Source: Pelodera strongyloides
Lineage: Eukaryota > Nematoda > Chromadorea > Rhabditida > Rhabditidae
Assembly (NCBI GenBank): GCA_036852015.1
Contig: JAANDG010000186.1
Span: 176,694 to 240,693 of the forward strand
Direction: 5' to 3'
Length of the DNA: 64,000 bases
The notes below the pieces were generated by a model. That model did no database searches. It was given only the letters and a program-made list of their open reading frames with translations, and had not been told where the DNA came from. The translations under genes and the position numbers were made by a program. Shown in pieces: positions 46,110-59,200 of the stretch. How positions within the stretch are numbered: the first letter of the stretch is position 1; every line of letters begins with the position of its first letter.

Positions 46110-46890
46110 AAACGATTCACTGGGGGGCTCATGATCACTGTTTTCACTCATGTATAAGCCTCACTGACAAACATTTATGCATTTTTTAGTTTTCGTTATG
46201 ATTATTAATTGGCTTGGTTGGATTTCATAAATCTGTGGAATACATCGACTCAGTCACTTAGTGTCCAATGTCCTACACTTTTTACTTTATTTTTCAATTT
46301 TTCAGATTTGAAGATAAATTCGAAGGTATTGTCTGGGCGCGGGAAGTAAAAAGCCACTAGAAGGTGCGATGTGTAGCTGAAGTCCTTACTACTAAAGACC
46401 GATTGAAGAAGAGCTCTGTTTCGAGGTAAAAGCTTCTTTCTGTATAAAGATAAAGATAAAGGGCGCCGGGTTATATAAACCGAATCCGCAAAAATGGTCC
46501 ACCTGGCTTTGGTTCATTGCTGAAGCCGGACCTATTTCCCGGACGCCAATTTTTCCCGGGAAGCCAATTTTTCTGTGTACACTATGTGTTATCGCACTCG
46601 AAAACACTAACAAATAAGCAATAGAGCCCCATTTGGCCGTTTCCTTGGGGCTATTTCTGACTTATTTACATTAATAGCATAGTGTGATCACCATTTACGG
46701 ATTCCCCTGTGCTTATTAGTAGATAGTTAATTCGCGGAATTACTAGCTATTTGATATTTGGGATGAGAAGTAGTTACCAAGTTGGACATTGTCCCTCGAA
46801 CTGGGTTTTAGTGTAGTCGAACAGGAATTCTTTGATTACGGTATCTAGGAGTTTAAGGATTGCAGTAGCTAGGCTTGCGGTATCGAGAGG

Positions 46891-47024
46891 CTGTATTCGC
46901 CAACAGATAGGGAGCCCTCCCTGGCCTCCCCAGGGAGCTAAGGAGTGCGTAGAGAGCGCGGGAGCAGAAGAGATTCATAGCGCTCGTGAACCTAGGTAGG
47001 GTTCCCTGTGTGTTGGTGAATACG
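46891..47024. mobile_element. Second foldback family, copy 2
   Basis: CTGTATTCGCCAACAGATAG, GGAGCCCTCCCTGGCCTCC, GGGAGCAGAAGAGATTCA and TGTTGGTGAATACG follow the order of the 45219 copy with about 80 percent identity by eye. Confidence 0.75.
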
Positions 47025-47529
47025 TCCTCAAGAGTCCGAGGATTGCGATATCTAGGCTAGGATTACGGTGTATAGGAGTTCAAGGATTCTGTGTGAACAA
47101 TTTTATATGGATCATTTTCACATCCCATACAATTTAAATACAACTTGAAACATAGGTATCATCAAGTATGGGATGTTATCCCACATTAAACAGTGTTTTG
47201 TATTGAAAACAAAAATGGTTTCTTTCAGGTGGAGGCATCAAGTTCCAGTATCTACTCACTCACCAGCTACTTACCCGGTACCCGACAACTTACGCGGACT
47301 TACCCGGACATCGGATTTTGCACTACTTGTGTTCCATTTTTATTTGTTTCGTTTTGTGCGAATATTTGTGTTTTATTAGTTAGGTATTTTATTAGGCTGG
47401 CGAAAAAAAGAAGCCAGCCCTTCATGTATTTTTTTCGATGTTTATTTTTTCTTTATATTATATCTTGTGCGTGGGTTGCTTTGATGTATGGGGAATCGCC
47501 GGCGGGCGAAAATCGTACCGCGCCATAGC
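47025..47529. other. No supported gene
   Basis: Open frames at 47173-47528 lack splice support, and the longer one is driven by T-rich, phenylalanine-coding sequence. Nothing else seen. Confidence 0.4.
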
Positions 47530-50465
47530 GATTGGGTAAAAATAAGTTGTGGGGTAAATTGTGCGTAAAAAACTGGTAGTGGTTGAAAAATGCACGTGGA
47601 TACGAAGTTGGAAAAAATTTTGGTTGTTTGAAATTTTAAAATACTGCCCCGCGCCGCAATATTCTCTGGTTGAGAAAAGTTGTCGGTGTTTAAAATGTTG
47701 TGCCAATGTCACTAAGCAACAAAGTGTTGTGGAGGTTTAAACTTGCCATGCGGCATCAGGGAGGGTGGGCAAAAAATCGTGGGTGATTAAAATTTTGCTG
47801 CTTGGTAAAAAAAATGCTGTGGTTGTTCAAAATCAAAAACGTTGATGCTATGCAAAAATGTTGGGGGGATTCAAAACGTGGCTGACAGGTGAAAATATTG
47901 TGGCGTTGCGAAAATTTGATCTGGATAAAAATGCTGTGGCGGTTCCAAAATCCGCTACCGGGTAAAAGTGCATTGGGGGCTCAAAACGTGGCTATTGGGT
48001 AAAATGTGATGCGGGTGGAATTCTGTGGTTCGTAACTCTTCTCCTTGACAAAAAATACTGTGGCGCTTGAAAACTCCTGGGTAAAGATGTTGTGGTGTTT
48101 GAAAACTTTGTTGTTTAAAAGAACTATGGTATTTCAACACTACTACTGGGTAAAAACAGCTGTTTGAAACTTTAAAATACTGCCCTTCGCTTCAATATTC
48201 ACTGGTTAAGAAAAGTTGCAGGTGTTTACAATGTTGCGGTGCCGCTGGGCAACAAAGTGTGATGGAGGTTTAAAATTATCGTGCGTCAACAGGGTGGCCA
48301 AAAATTGATGTGGGTGTTTAAAATTAAAAATGTTGTGGCGGTTCCAAAACCCGCTGCCGGGTAAAAATACTGCTGTGGGGGCTCAAAACAGCTGTTTGGT
48401 AAAATGTTGTGGTGTTTCAAAAATTTGGTGCTGCTGGGTTAAAAATGTTGCTGTGGTTCCAAAACCCGCTACCGGGTAAAAATGCTGCTGTGGGGGCTCA
48501 AAACGGCTGCTGTGTAAAAATTTTGCGTGTTGCAAAAATTGTATGCCTTCGTAAAATGTTATGGTGGTTCATAACGTTGCTTCTTGGTAAAAAATGCTGT
48601 GGCGGCTCCAAAATTCGCTGCTTGGTAAAATGTTGTGGTGTTGCAAAAATTTGGTGCTGGGTAAAAATGTTGATGTGGTTCCAAAACGTGCTACAGAGTA
48701 AAAATGCTGTGGGGGCTCAAAACGTGGCTGTTGTGTAAAAATTTGTAGTTTTGCAAAAATTTGGTGCTGGGTAACAAATGTGGTGGTGGTTCCAAAACCC
48801 GCTACCGGGTAAAAGTGCTGTGGGGACTCAAAACGTGGCTCCTGGATAAAAATGTTGTGTGTGGCACAAATTTGATGCTGGGTGTAATTTTGTGGTGGTT
48901 CATAACTTTGCTACTTGACAAAAATACTGTGGCGGCCTCAAACTTATCTACTTGGTAAACAATGCTCTGGTGGTTCAGAACTCTGTTCTTATTTCAAAAC
49001 TTCACTGTTGGAAAAATACTGTGGCGCTTCAAAACTTCTCAGTAAAATGGTGCTTGAAAACTTGCCTGCTGGTTAGAAGTAATATGGTATTTCAAAACTT
49101 TCCTGCTTGATAAAAAATGCTGTAGAGACAGTAGAGGTTCAGAACTCAGTTCGTGTGAAAATGCTGTGGCACTTCAAAACTTCTGAGCAAAATGTTGCGG
49201 TGTTTGAAAACTTGACTGTTGTTTAAAAGTACTATGGCATTGCAAGACTTTCCTGGGTAAAAACTGATGTGTTGGTCCGTAACTTTGCTTCTTGACAAAA
49301 TATGCTGCGGCGGTTCCAAACTTAGCCGCTTGGTAAAAAAATGCTGTGGTGTTTCAGAACTCTGTTCGTGTGAAAATGCTGTGGCGCTTCAAAACTTCTG
49401 GGTAAAATACTGTGGCGTTTTTAAACTTGACTGCTGTTTAAAAGTACTATGGTATTTCAAGACTTTCCTGGGTAAAAACTGACGTGTTGGTTCGTACCTT
49501 TGCTTCTTGACAAAAAATGCTGCTGCGGCTCCAAACTTAGCTGCTTGGTAAAAAAATGCTGTGGTGTTTCAGAACTCAGTTCGTCGGAAAATGCTGTGGC
49601 ACTTCAAAACTTCTGGCAAAATGTTGCGGTGTTTGAAAACTTGACTGCTGTTTAAAAGTACTATGGCATTTCAAGACTTTACTGGGTAAAACTGACGTGT
49701 TGGTTCGTACCTTTGCTTCTTGACAAAAAATGATGCTGCGGCTCCAAACTTAGCTGCTTGGTAAAAAAATGCTGTGGTGTTTCAGAACTCAGTTTGTGTG
49801 AAAATGTTGTGGCACTTCAAAACTTCTGGCAAAATGTTGCGGTGTTTGAAAACTTGACTGCTGTTTAAAAGTACTATGATATCAAGACTTTCCTGGGTAA
49901 AAACTGACGTGTTGGTTCGTACCTTTGCTTCTTGACAAAAAATGCTGCTGGGGCTCCAAACTTAGCTGCTTGGTAAAAAATGTTGTCGTGTTTCAGAACT
50001 CTGTTCGTGTGAAAATGATGTGGCGCTTCAAAACTTCGTAAAATGGTGTTTGAAAACTTGTCTGCTGGTTAGAAGTAGAAGTAATATGGTATCTTAAAAC
50101 TTTTCTGCTTGGTAAAAAAATGCTGTAGTGGTTCAGAACTCAGTTCGTGTGAAAATGCTGTGGCACTTCAAAACTTCTGGGCAAAATGTTGCGGTGTTTG
50201 AAAACTTGACTGTTGTTTAAAAGTACTATGGCATTTCAAGACTTTCCTGGGTAAAAACTGATGTGTTGGTCCGTAACTTTGCTTCTTGACAAAATGCTGC
50301 GGCGGCTCCAAACTTAGCTGCTTGGTAAAAAAAATGCTGTGGTGAACTCTGTTCATGTGAAAATGCTGTCGCGCTTCAAAACCTGGGTAAAATACTGTGG
50401 TGTTTTTAAACTTAAGGTAAAAAAATGAATACTGTGCTGGTCCAAACCTTGGCTCCTGGGTAAAT
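47530..50465. repeat. Satellite of about 35-bp monomers with a 210-bp higher-order repeat
   Basis: Monomers of the form GGTAAAAATGCTGTGGCGGT followed by TCAAAACTT.GCTGCTT (35-38 bp) fill about 3 kb, roughly 80 copies. The variant TTCGTGTGAAAATG marks positions near 49150, 49364, 49580, 49791, 50001, 50141 and 50350: spacings of about 214, 216, 211, 210, 140 and 209, i.e. six or four monomers. The left part (47.5-49.0 kb) is less regular. Open frames inside (48409-48738, reverse 50168-50524) are repeat products. Confidence 0.92.
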
Positions 50466-50739
50466 ACTATCTTCCTCATTCGCAGTTTAGCGGTAGTCGT
50501 AATCCCAGGTTTCCTCCCAAACAAGTGCGAAACGCGGGATTCCGACCTTATTGCGAGCGCTAAATAGGGATCTTGCCTCTAACTCTAAGCCTTGCCTAGT
50601 GTTTAATTGCGGGACATGATTGGCTAATCTGTCAGGAGACATGAGACTTTTCATGAAACGTAAGATTGGGTGTTTGGCTGCCAGGAAACGTGGGATTTAT
50701 TTTTGTTTCGCGGGAAACGTGCAGTAGAAGAACAGAGTA

Positions 50740-51420
50740 GTCTGCCGCGCGGCAACAAAATGAGTAAAGCATGTTGGTTGGTTTAAAATTCTACCACAAC
50801 GCAACAATCGGGTAAAAGCGTTGCAGAGATCGAACAAAAAAAGTTTATGGGATTGTAAAATACAGCTATGGCGCAAGATGAACTGGTAAACTGTGTGTTT
50901 ATAAGTAACAGTGCCATAACACCGGGTATAAATTGCATTGTGGGGGTACGAATCATGTCACAGCATTACGTAACGCCGCGCCACAGCATATAAAAAGGTT
51001 TATGGATTCAATAGACCGATAAGCTGAGGGGGTTCAAAATATCTGCCGCCCAGGAACAAGCTGGACAGAAAGATGTTGCGAGTTTCGAAGCTGTGCCTCG
51101 CCTAGCAAGATGGTTAAAAAAGCGTTTCGGGGTTAAAAAAAAACAGACAGTTAGCTAACATGTTACGTGTTGAAAAAGGCTGTTCGGCTAATTCTGCCGG
51201 TTATACAATCTCAGTTACAGGTTGTGCAGGCTTAAAGATTCTGCTGTCCCGCATGGTCTAAAATGCGAGTGTAAACGTTAACGACCAAGGGCACTTTGGG
51301 TAAAAATGGTGGTCTACCGTACCACAAAACGATCAAAATTGATGTGGTGGGTATTCACAAATTTGGCGCGCCGCAATGTGAACAAAGTAAAAAGGATGTG
51401 ATGGTTTAAAACGGTGTCCT
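50740..51420. repeat. Decayed edge of the satellite
   Basis: GGTTTAAAATTCTACC, GGGTAAAAGCGTTGC and GGGTAAAAATGGTGG recur at irregular spacing, so the array fades out rather than stopping sharply. Confidence 0.55.
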
Positions 51421-51744
51421 GACAGAAGTCAATATGATATGACCAGGCTGTAGACAAGAGTTATTGTTAAATTTCAGTTGTGTAGTGTGCACGACAGTGA
51501 AAAACTGTCGAGTTACGAAACTGGATAATAACGAGGTATGCACTTAGAGTTGGTCTTTCGGTTATATTAAATGTGCTCGAGCCTGAAAATGGATATACAG
51601 TAAGTAGTGCCACAATGTCTTTGGGTAAATGTGAAGGTTAACCGTTAACGGCGCCATTCCATTTATACAAAAACTTCCAACTCTGTAGAGTCTGTAAAAT
51701 AAAATGTGCTATATTTTGTCTGTTATCTTACACTCTATCACATT

Positions 51745-51845
51745 CACCGATGAGTTGCGCACCGCACCATTTCGGGACACAAAATGTGCGCCGCAACGAA
51801 ATGGGAAACAAAATGCGCGCCGAATAGAAATGGGGCGCAAAGTGC
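51745..51845. repeat. Three-copy repeat of about 30 bp
   Basis: TGCGC(A)CCG...AAATGGGA.ACAAAATG occurs three times with drift. The rest of 51420-52500 shows no gene. Confidence 0.6.
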
Positions 51846-52830
51846 GATTTCTAATTTCTTACATTAGGCCAGAAATGGGTGGGCCGCCACTCCTGCGTCG
51901 CACTTGTTTCCCAAGGCCGCGCACCGGCGAAAGTTTCACGTAGATTCACACATGTAGATCTCAAGAATGCTTATTTGGGTTCTTGTTTCCGCCTATTTGG
52001 ATACTTTATCGTCACTGATTGACTGATATGTTGCTGAGATATATGGTGATCATCAATACAATGCTAGTATTTTCTCGGATTAACTACAGTAGCTCGTCGA
52101 GGGGCCCTCCCTTTTGTATAACTCTTATAACTCCTCGAGTTCTGAGCTGCATAGAGTGCGGCTTTCGGTAGTGTAAAAACCGCCATCATCGTTTTTCCAC
52201 CTCTTCCTGTACAAGCAGATCTAGCATAACTTTCTTTTCGGCTTATCCGGTCCTATAATAACTGCAGATTAAAACTACATATGATAAGAGAACAAACGGC
52301 AGACAAAACAGAGGTATTTGAGTCATTAGGATTGTTGATTCTTTGAACTTGCAGTGGTCTCTTGATAAGGAAAATGAGTTTACTTTAGTGCAGTGAGGAA
52401 AAGCCGTGATGATTTAGATAAAAGCTTAGGTGATCGGTAGGCTATAAGGCTTCAATGTGCGAAAATTTCAAAACAGTAACGATGAACTAGCGTTTACATA
52501 TTACCACCGCCGAGTTATATAAAGGTTTATTGAGGATATGCAATTAACACATCTCAAAAGGTGACCCTAAGATACCACGCTTCACAACGCAGTATACTCA
52601 CAAGGGACCAAACTACAAAGAACAAAAACACGAACACAAACTAAAGAACACTAAACATAACATATTCAATATCATAATAAGAGCACTAAACGTAAATTCA
52701 ATTCAATTAAAGCATTTTAAGGTAATACTAACGTTACTTAACAATTTACAGATAAAAACATTCATGAGCGTAAATTCACAGAAATGTATATAAAAAAACA
52801 TCGGTACAAGGTAAGAAATATAAATTGTTC

Positions 52831-54570
52831 TCAGTAAAAAAATGCAGGGGGTCTTTGGGAAAAAATTTGCGGATTTGCATTTACATAACTCAGAAGTTCT
52901 TCTGCATTTTTACACTGATCAACTTCGGACGGTAGATTATTGACAAGATCTGCAATTCTATTGAAGAACCAATTCCTATCTTTATACCTTAACGTAGACT
53001 TTTTAATAACATATTTGTGAGGGCGACATGGCCGAGATGAAGTTTGAGATCTCAAAACTAAGTGTTGCGACAAGCACGGAAAGTCATAAATATTAAATAA
53101 AAGCTTAAATGCAGTCAATATATCAGTCTTTCTTCTCCTTAAAAACAGAGGTTCTAATTTTAAATATTCTACACGCGACTTGTAAGACTGATATCTTACG
53201 TTCTTTTTAATACACACACGTTTGGAGAAAAACCTTTGGGGGGCTTCTAATCTACGACAAAGAGGTGATTTTTCAGAAGGATTGATAATCTCAGAGCCGT
53301 ATTCTAAGATGGGCCTTACGTAACAATTAAAAAGTTTAACATATGTATCAGCTGAAGCTTGTGGTAATGCTGATAACAAGTGCCGACTTCTCTGAAGTGC
53401 TAATGCAGTTTTGACATGAATATGATGCGAGAAAGTCAACTTGTTATCAACATAAATACCTAAATCTCTTATCTGATCCACCGGCTCGATCCTCTGACGT
53501 TCAATGTAGTAGACGCGTCCGGGACCGGTCTGTCCGAGGTGAAGAACATTGATTTTTTCAGCTGCAAACGGCATCTGCCAGTCCCTTGACCACGCGCTCA
53601 CTGCATTGATCGCCTCCTGGAGGACGGGTCCGGCTTCACCATACAACTTGAGATCATCTGCAAATAATGCAAATTTAACACTTGATGGAATAACGGATTC
53701 AAGATCATTTATAAAAATCAAGAACAGTAAAGGACCCAGGACCGTTCCCTGTGGAACACCTGAGATTGGAACAAATTTAGACGAAAAAGTATTACCAATT
53801 TTAACGACAGATATACGATTTTCTAAGAATTCCTTTAACCAACTAATAAGCATACTAGGAAAACCAAATTGTTTACATTTATAAAGCAGCTTTGCGTGTA
53901 CAACCTTATCGAAAGCTTTTCTGTAGTCAAAGTAAACGCAATCTACTTTTTTTTACACTTCAAGGATGTTTGCCATTCTGAAATTACTTCTAAAAGTTGA
54001 GTCGTACAGCTTCTACCTTTTAAAAAACCATATTGACTTTTTGAGAAAGAATTTTTAAAGACAATTCTTATACCAGACGCAAGTATGGTCTCCATAAGTC
54101 TTCCAACAGGGGAGGTGAGGGTGACTGGCCTGTAGTTTTCAGGATTGCTTTTGCTTCCTTTCTTGTAAATTGGAACTATGCACCCGTACTTCCACTGCCA
54201 GGGAATATGTGAATAAACAAAAGACGATGAAAAAATTATAGATAGGGGCGAGCACAGTGTAACACCGCATTTTTTGATAAAAAATTGGTTTAAGCCTTCA
54301 ATACTGTACGAGAACTTATTTGGTAACTTTCTAATAAAAGAATAAACAGAGTTGCAATCAAAATTAAACATAGGTATCTTTTCGTTAGCACAGGGTATCG
54401 AGGGTAGCAAATTATTGTCAATAGCATAGTTACCATCAAAAACATTACGAAAAGCATCAGCCTTATCTAGGTCACAAAACAGTACTGTATTATCATTTAT
54501 TTTCAAGGTTGGAATTGAATTGTTTGCTTTTAATTTAAGCCGAACAAATTTGTGGATACTTGAATAGGAC
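52831..54570 (-). pseudogene. Reverse transcriptase domain of the retrotransposon
   Basis: Two frames separated by a 1-nt loss in the A8 run at 53947-53954. The first part holds IVPIYKKGSKSNPENYRPVT and SQYGFLKGRSCTTQLL. After the break come YFDYRKAFDKV (motif A Asp), SGVPQGTVLGPLLFLIFIND (motif B) and FALFADDLKLY (catalytic Asp pair). A thumb/C-terminal part with YVRPILEYGSEI follows. All catalytic residues are present, so only the two homopolymer shifts and the 5' truncation disable it. An assembly error in the A-runs is possible. Confidence 0.9.
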
Positions 54571-55725
54571 TCAGATTTTATAGCACTGGTTTTTTCTATG
54601 TGCTTTTTTTTTCAGGTATTTAACCTTCTTTTGCAAGTTACGGTATAGTTGCCGTAATAGTAAATCTTTGCCGCATTTGACAAGCTTCCACAAGTTTGTC
54701 AGTTTTTTTTCTAATTTCTTAATATTAGATGGAAATCTTATACGACACTTATTTCTTTCAGAACGTTCAACCATAGGACAGAATTGACTGATAGCCAACC
54801 GGCAAATTTCCACAAAATTGTCATAAAAATTTTGTAGGTTTGGACAATTGTCCGATATTTGTCTCCAGTTGAACATTCGGAAAAAGTCATTGATTTTCTC
54901 ATAATCAGCCTTTCTGTAGTCAATGTACTTATACCTGGAAGGTTTTTGGGGAATGGTTGGGAAATCATAATAAATATCAACAGCAAAATGATCGGAAGTG
55001 ACTGGGTTTTCAATGACAGAGACAGAAAGAACTCGATCACTGTCCGTTAACAAAACATCAAGAATTGTGTGGGTACCACGATTTGTAATTCTAGTAGGCT
55101 CAGTAACTAGCTGTTGCACATTATGGATAATAGTAAAATCTAAGAATATTTGACTGATATTGCAGTTTTTAGATAGTGACTGAGACTGCCAGTTAATAAC
55201 AGGAAAATTTAAGTCGCCCAAAATTGAGGTATTTTTGGGCTCGAAATATTTAGTGAGTATCTGAATAAGATGGGTCGTGCCGTCAATACTCAAATTTGGA
55301 GGTCTATAAACCAATATAAATCGATGGTGTTCATTAGAATTCATATATAAATCAGATACGAGTATTTCAAAACGATCTAAATAATGAGAGCCTTGAGGAG
55401 CTGTACGAGAATAAGAACATGAATAAACTTCACAGAAATTATGAATATTCTTGTAAATGAGGCAGATTCCGCCTCCGTGTCCGTGAAGTCTATCTACACG
55501 AAAAGACGAAAAATTACAATGTGATAAGTGTCCAACGGGTTGCTTTTCAGAAAGCCATGATTCATTAATAAAACAAAAATCATAATTACACGAAATCAAT
55601 TTGTCATATAAAGATGTGACTTCGCTGGGCAAAATCAATGATCTCGCGTTAAGTAACAAAGCCCTGTGTGAATGACCCTCGCTGGTCTTTGGTGGCGAAA
55701 TATCAGGTTGATACGTAGAGGTCAA
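54571..55725 (-). pseudogene. AP-type endonuclease domain of the retrotransposon
   Basis: 384 codons. Visible family motifs in order: LLLNARSL (Asn of motif I), INESWLS (catalytic Glu), GHGGGICLIY, LVYRPPN, SILGDLNFP (Asp/Asn), TRGTHTILDVLLTD and NPVTSDHFAV (terminal SDH). This domain nicks target DNA to prime reverse transcription. The frame ends at a TGA just after the A9 run, where it should continue into the reverse transcriptase. Confidence 0.9.
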
Positions 55726-55849
55726 AGAAAGAGAAACAGTTAATTTTAGGTCTCAAACCGAACTTTTTATTAGAAAATGCGTTATAGTAGAGTTTTCTAG
55801 GAACCTTTACCTTTGTGTTAGCTTAGCTTTTCACGCATAGCACTTATGC

Positions 55850-55975
55850 GAAAGAGGATATAAGTTGACTACATCGCGGAAGAATCGAGCTAAACTTGAG
55901 TAAATTAGCATAAATACGTAGGAATTTAGTTTTCCACGATGTGTTTCAAAAACCGGCTGGTATTTCGCTTTATAC
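55850..55975. mobile_element. Right half of a TTAA element
   Basis: AATCGAGCTAAACTTGAGTA, CCACGATGTGTTTCAAAAAC and CGGCTGGTATTTCGCTTTA match subfamily B. No left arm is seen on the retrotransposon side. Confidence 0.75.
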
Positions 55976-56213
55976 TCATGAGTCAGCAGTTTTTCGTCAC
56001 TTTCGCAAAAGTAAAGCGGATATGTACCCTTGAAAAAAACGGGACAATCAGTGGGACAATGCTTATATTAGGAAATGATAAGCTCCCGAAACTTCCGTTT
56101 ATGGCCGCACAAAACGGGAGTGCTTACAAATCAGATGAACGATAACAAAACGATAAAAGGGGGGTTATTAAGTGAATTCGAATCGGTTGAACCTTCTGGC
56201 TTTTCGGGCAAAG

Positions 56214-59200
56214 ATGGGACTAATTAATTGTTTATTTTTGCTCCAGTTCGCTTTCTTGGCAGGTGAGACAATTTATTTAGTTATTTAGTTAAATGCGTTA
56301 TTTATGGGCACATAGGTTTATTGTAGATAATTAACAAATGTTTAATTAGCATTTGCGGTGTGTATGAGTATGAGTATCTAACTACTAATAAGTGAACATA
56401 TAGTACCCCGCACCCCGACTTCGTACAGTTATTTCGACGGGCGATGCCCTTTTGCTCTTTATTTAAAGCGAAATAACAGCCGGTTTTTGAAACGCAATGG
56501 ACAGCTGAGTTCTTATTTGCATAAGCTGCATTCGTATGCTGGTGCACTCAATGTGTTTCAAAAACCGGCCGGTATTTCGCTTTAGACGGTATGTAACTCC
56601 ATTCCTTATTTATGGAGGATTCACTTGCAGTTTGGGCCGCATCTTGCAAAAACTCCGACTACACAATTCTGGGAAATGGCAAATGCTACAGGGTTGGTTG
56701 GTCTTCAACTGGTCTTCAATTGGTCTTCAATTGGTCAACCTTCAATTTGATTACATTCTGAACTCAATTAAATACGCATCCGTAAATGCGCCGAGGAATC
56801 CATACTTTCACGATTATACATTTTTTTTTGTTGCATTATAAATATGCATACAAAGTATGTATTATGTATGTATTATTTTCCAAAATGGCTTTTCAGGCAT
56901 ACAAAACTCTCGCAACATTTGACAAAGCTTCTCTCGGATGTCATTTGACAGGAGGAGAGTTGGCATCGATCCACTCGGAAACTGTAGGTCTTGTCTTTTT
57001 ATCGATCATTGACCAGCCAACGATACGGACAGCTGAGGAGCTGAGCGCTGTAGCGGTAGCCGCGGTTAATTTGTGCTGTAGCTGTACCTGCGCTGCAGCT
57101 CTGATAGCGCTGTAGCATCGCTGTAAAGACTTCTTACCTCTATGTCTGGGTCTGACTTGATACTGTGCTGATGGGAATGCCGTAGATTAAGCAAAATAAC
57201 ATTGCTTTTAATCTTGCCTAGAATCCCCTTCCCCGTTAAAAAAGTTAGCAGTCGTCCTTTATCGTTCCCGTTCGGACACACCCATCACTTTGTAGTCTTG
57301 AATCCTTTGGGATCATCCAATTTTCAAGGTTTTAAGTTCAATATTGTGATTTCCTATACTTATACTTTCCACCGCAAGCCGTCCCTTGTGGGCTTGAGAG
57401 TAGGCGCGCGTTGGGACATGCTTCATGCTAGGGATCTACCAATAAACCATAATTATAAGTTTACGACAATTACATCGTGTTTAGGATAACTACATCGTCG
57501 GCATGTGGCTTAGCGGTAGTCAGCTAGACGATGCCTGGATTGGCCTTACTTGTGACGACGACGGTGATTGTTCATGGTTGGATGGGTCTGCCTTGGACTA
57601 TACACATTTTGAAGGTTAGCAATAATTTGATGAGCACTATTTTTTTTTTGCAATTTATATCGATTAGTCTTCAAATAAGATAGGCCAGTATTGATTGATT
57701 TTAGAAAACAAAATATGTGTACATGAAGAAAAGGAAGACATAAGAAGATATAAATGGACCCCCAGTGCACATAAAATCCAAAAATACGATTGCACTATTC
57801 TAACAATGACTGCGCTTTCATAAAAATTCACAGACAATGTTGTACCTGCACTTTTCAAAATTTACATTGCAACTAACACTAATTATGCGCTGATCATCTT
57901 GAATATTTCAGATACCCCTCCGGACCTCGACAACGGACATTGTTTCTATATGAAGCCAGGAATGAGTGACTTTATGAACTATAATTTTTGGGCGAATGCC
58001 AATTGTAAGACGAAAAAGAAGATGTCAATCTGCATGGAAGTTGATCATAGTATGTTTTTCTACCTTAGCGTAATTAACAAGACAATTAGTAATTACATAA
58101 TAATTGCCCTAGTGTAATTAGCAATATACTCAGCGAATTACACAATAATTGCCCAACATTAGTTCCAAGAAAATTTACCTCAAGTATCTAAACGTAGACT
58201 ATCTAAAAAAAAACGATGCCATGTTCATAATTAGTGTGTTCGTAATTATGCATTGGTTAATTACCTTCAACTATCAAATTGTGTCTTAATTAGTTCCCAC
58301 CCGCAAGCCCCCGACCACGACTACAGTACTCCCGCAAGGATGTGGCAATTATGCTGAATTCAACGGCCTTTGTTATCACGTCGGAACTGGCGATTTGCCA
58401 GAAGCGCAAGCGCAAGCCGTGTGCGCGTCCGAAGGAGGAAACTTGGTGTCGATCCATGATGAATTGGTACGGTAACCTACTTGTGTATCTCTTTTTTTTG
58501 TCTGAAAATAAATAAACACAACGATGAGTAAGATGAATGAAGTATTATGTGAAAGACATGATGAATTGTATTCTAGTTTTTCTTGTGTTTATATGGTGCA
58601 TAGTGCATGCGCATCGCTGTGCTAGCTTTTCGCTCAAAAACTCCAATAATTTCGACGCCATCAGAAGGGTGTATGCGTGTTGCTAACTTTGACATTTCTT
58701 GTCTAGGTTTGCTTCTTTCATAAAGAATTTGTTTTCAGACAGATCAGTTTATCGTCAATCTATTGCAAGCAGCGGGTGTGCAATTTACGGCTTGGATTGG
58801 CCTACAGTACTTGTATAATGGTCAACACATTTGGACGGATTACAGTCCAGTGGATTATATCAATTATGCGCGTTAGTTTATATTATATCATCTTTTTTTT
58901 TGGAACACCCGTTTTGCACATAACTCTCTGGATACTGGATGAAAACCGAAGAAATCAGTATACGGACATAAAAGTCAACACGCTTCAGTAAATCAGTCAG
59001 GGAAGTTATTTCGGTTATTTTAATTGCTTTATGTAATTATATCCAGGGATAATTGACAATCGTAACCAATAATTATGAAGAACAATATCTGATGCTGTAA
59101 TTAATCACATATGTTTCATGAACTTAACATAAATGTGTTGAAGATACAAGAAGTGATTTTTTTGGTGTCGTTCTGAAAAATAAACATGTGATTTTAATTT

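Larger units (their letters stand above)
52505..55740 (-). mobile_element. CR1/Jockey-type non-LTR retrotransposon, 5'-truncated, two frameshifts
   Basis: One minus-strand coding region splits into endonuclease (55725-54571) and reverse transcriptase (about 54571-52831). The 3' end carries AATAAA (complement of 52526-52531), and a short tail copy lies at 34896. No first ORF and no in-frame ATG precede the endonuclease, so the 5' end is probably missing. EN-RT order, FADD box and an AP-type endonuclease place it in the CR1/Jockey group. The frame slips at two homopolymers: A9 (54604-54612) and A8 (53947-53954). Flanking target duplications were not found. Confidence 0.9.

Noticed and set aside
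47530..50465. CRISPR array
   Set aside because: Monomers are contiguous and variable, without constant repeats separated by unique spacers, and the genome is eukaryotic.
48409..50524. Open frames inside the 35-bp satellite, e.g. 48409-48738 and reverse 50168-50524
   Set aside because: Product of the repeat unit; the repeated phrases are not protein domains.
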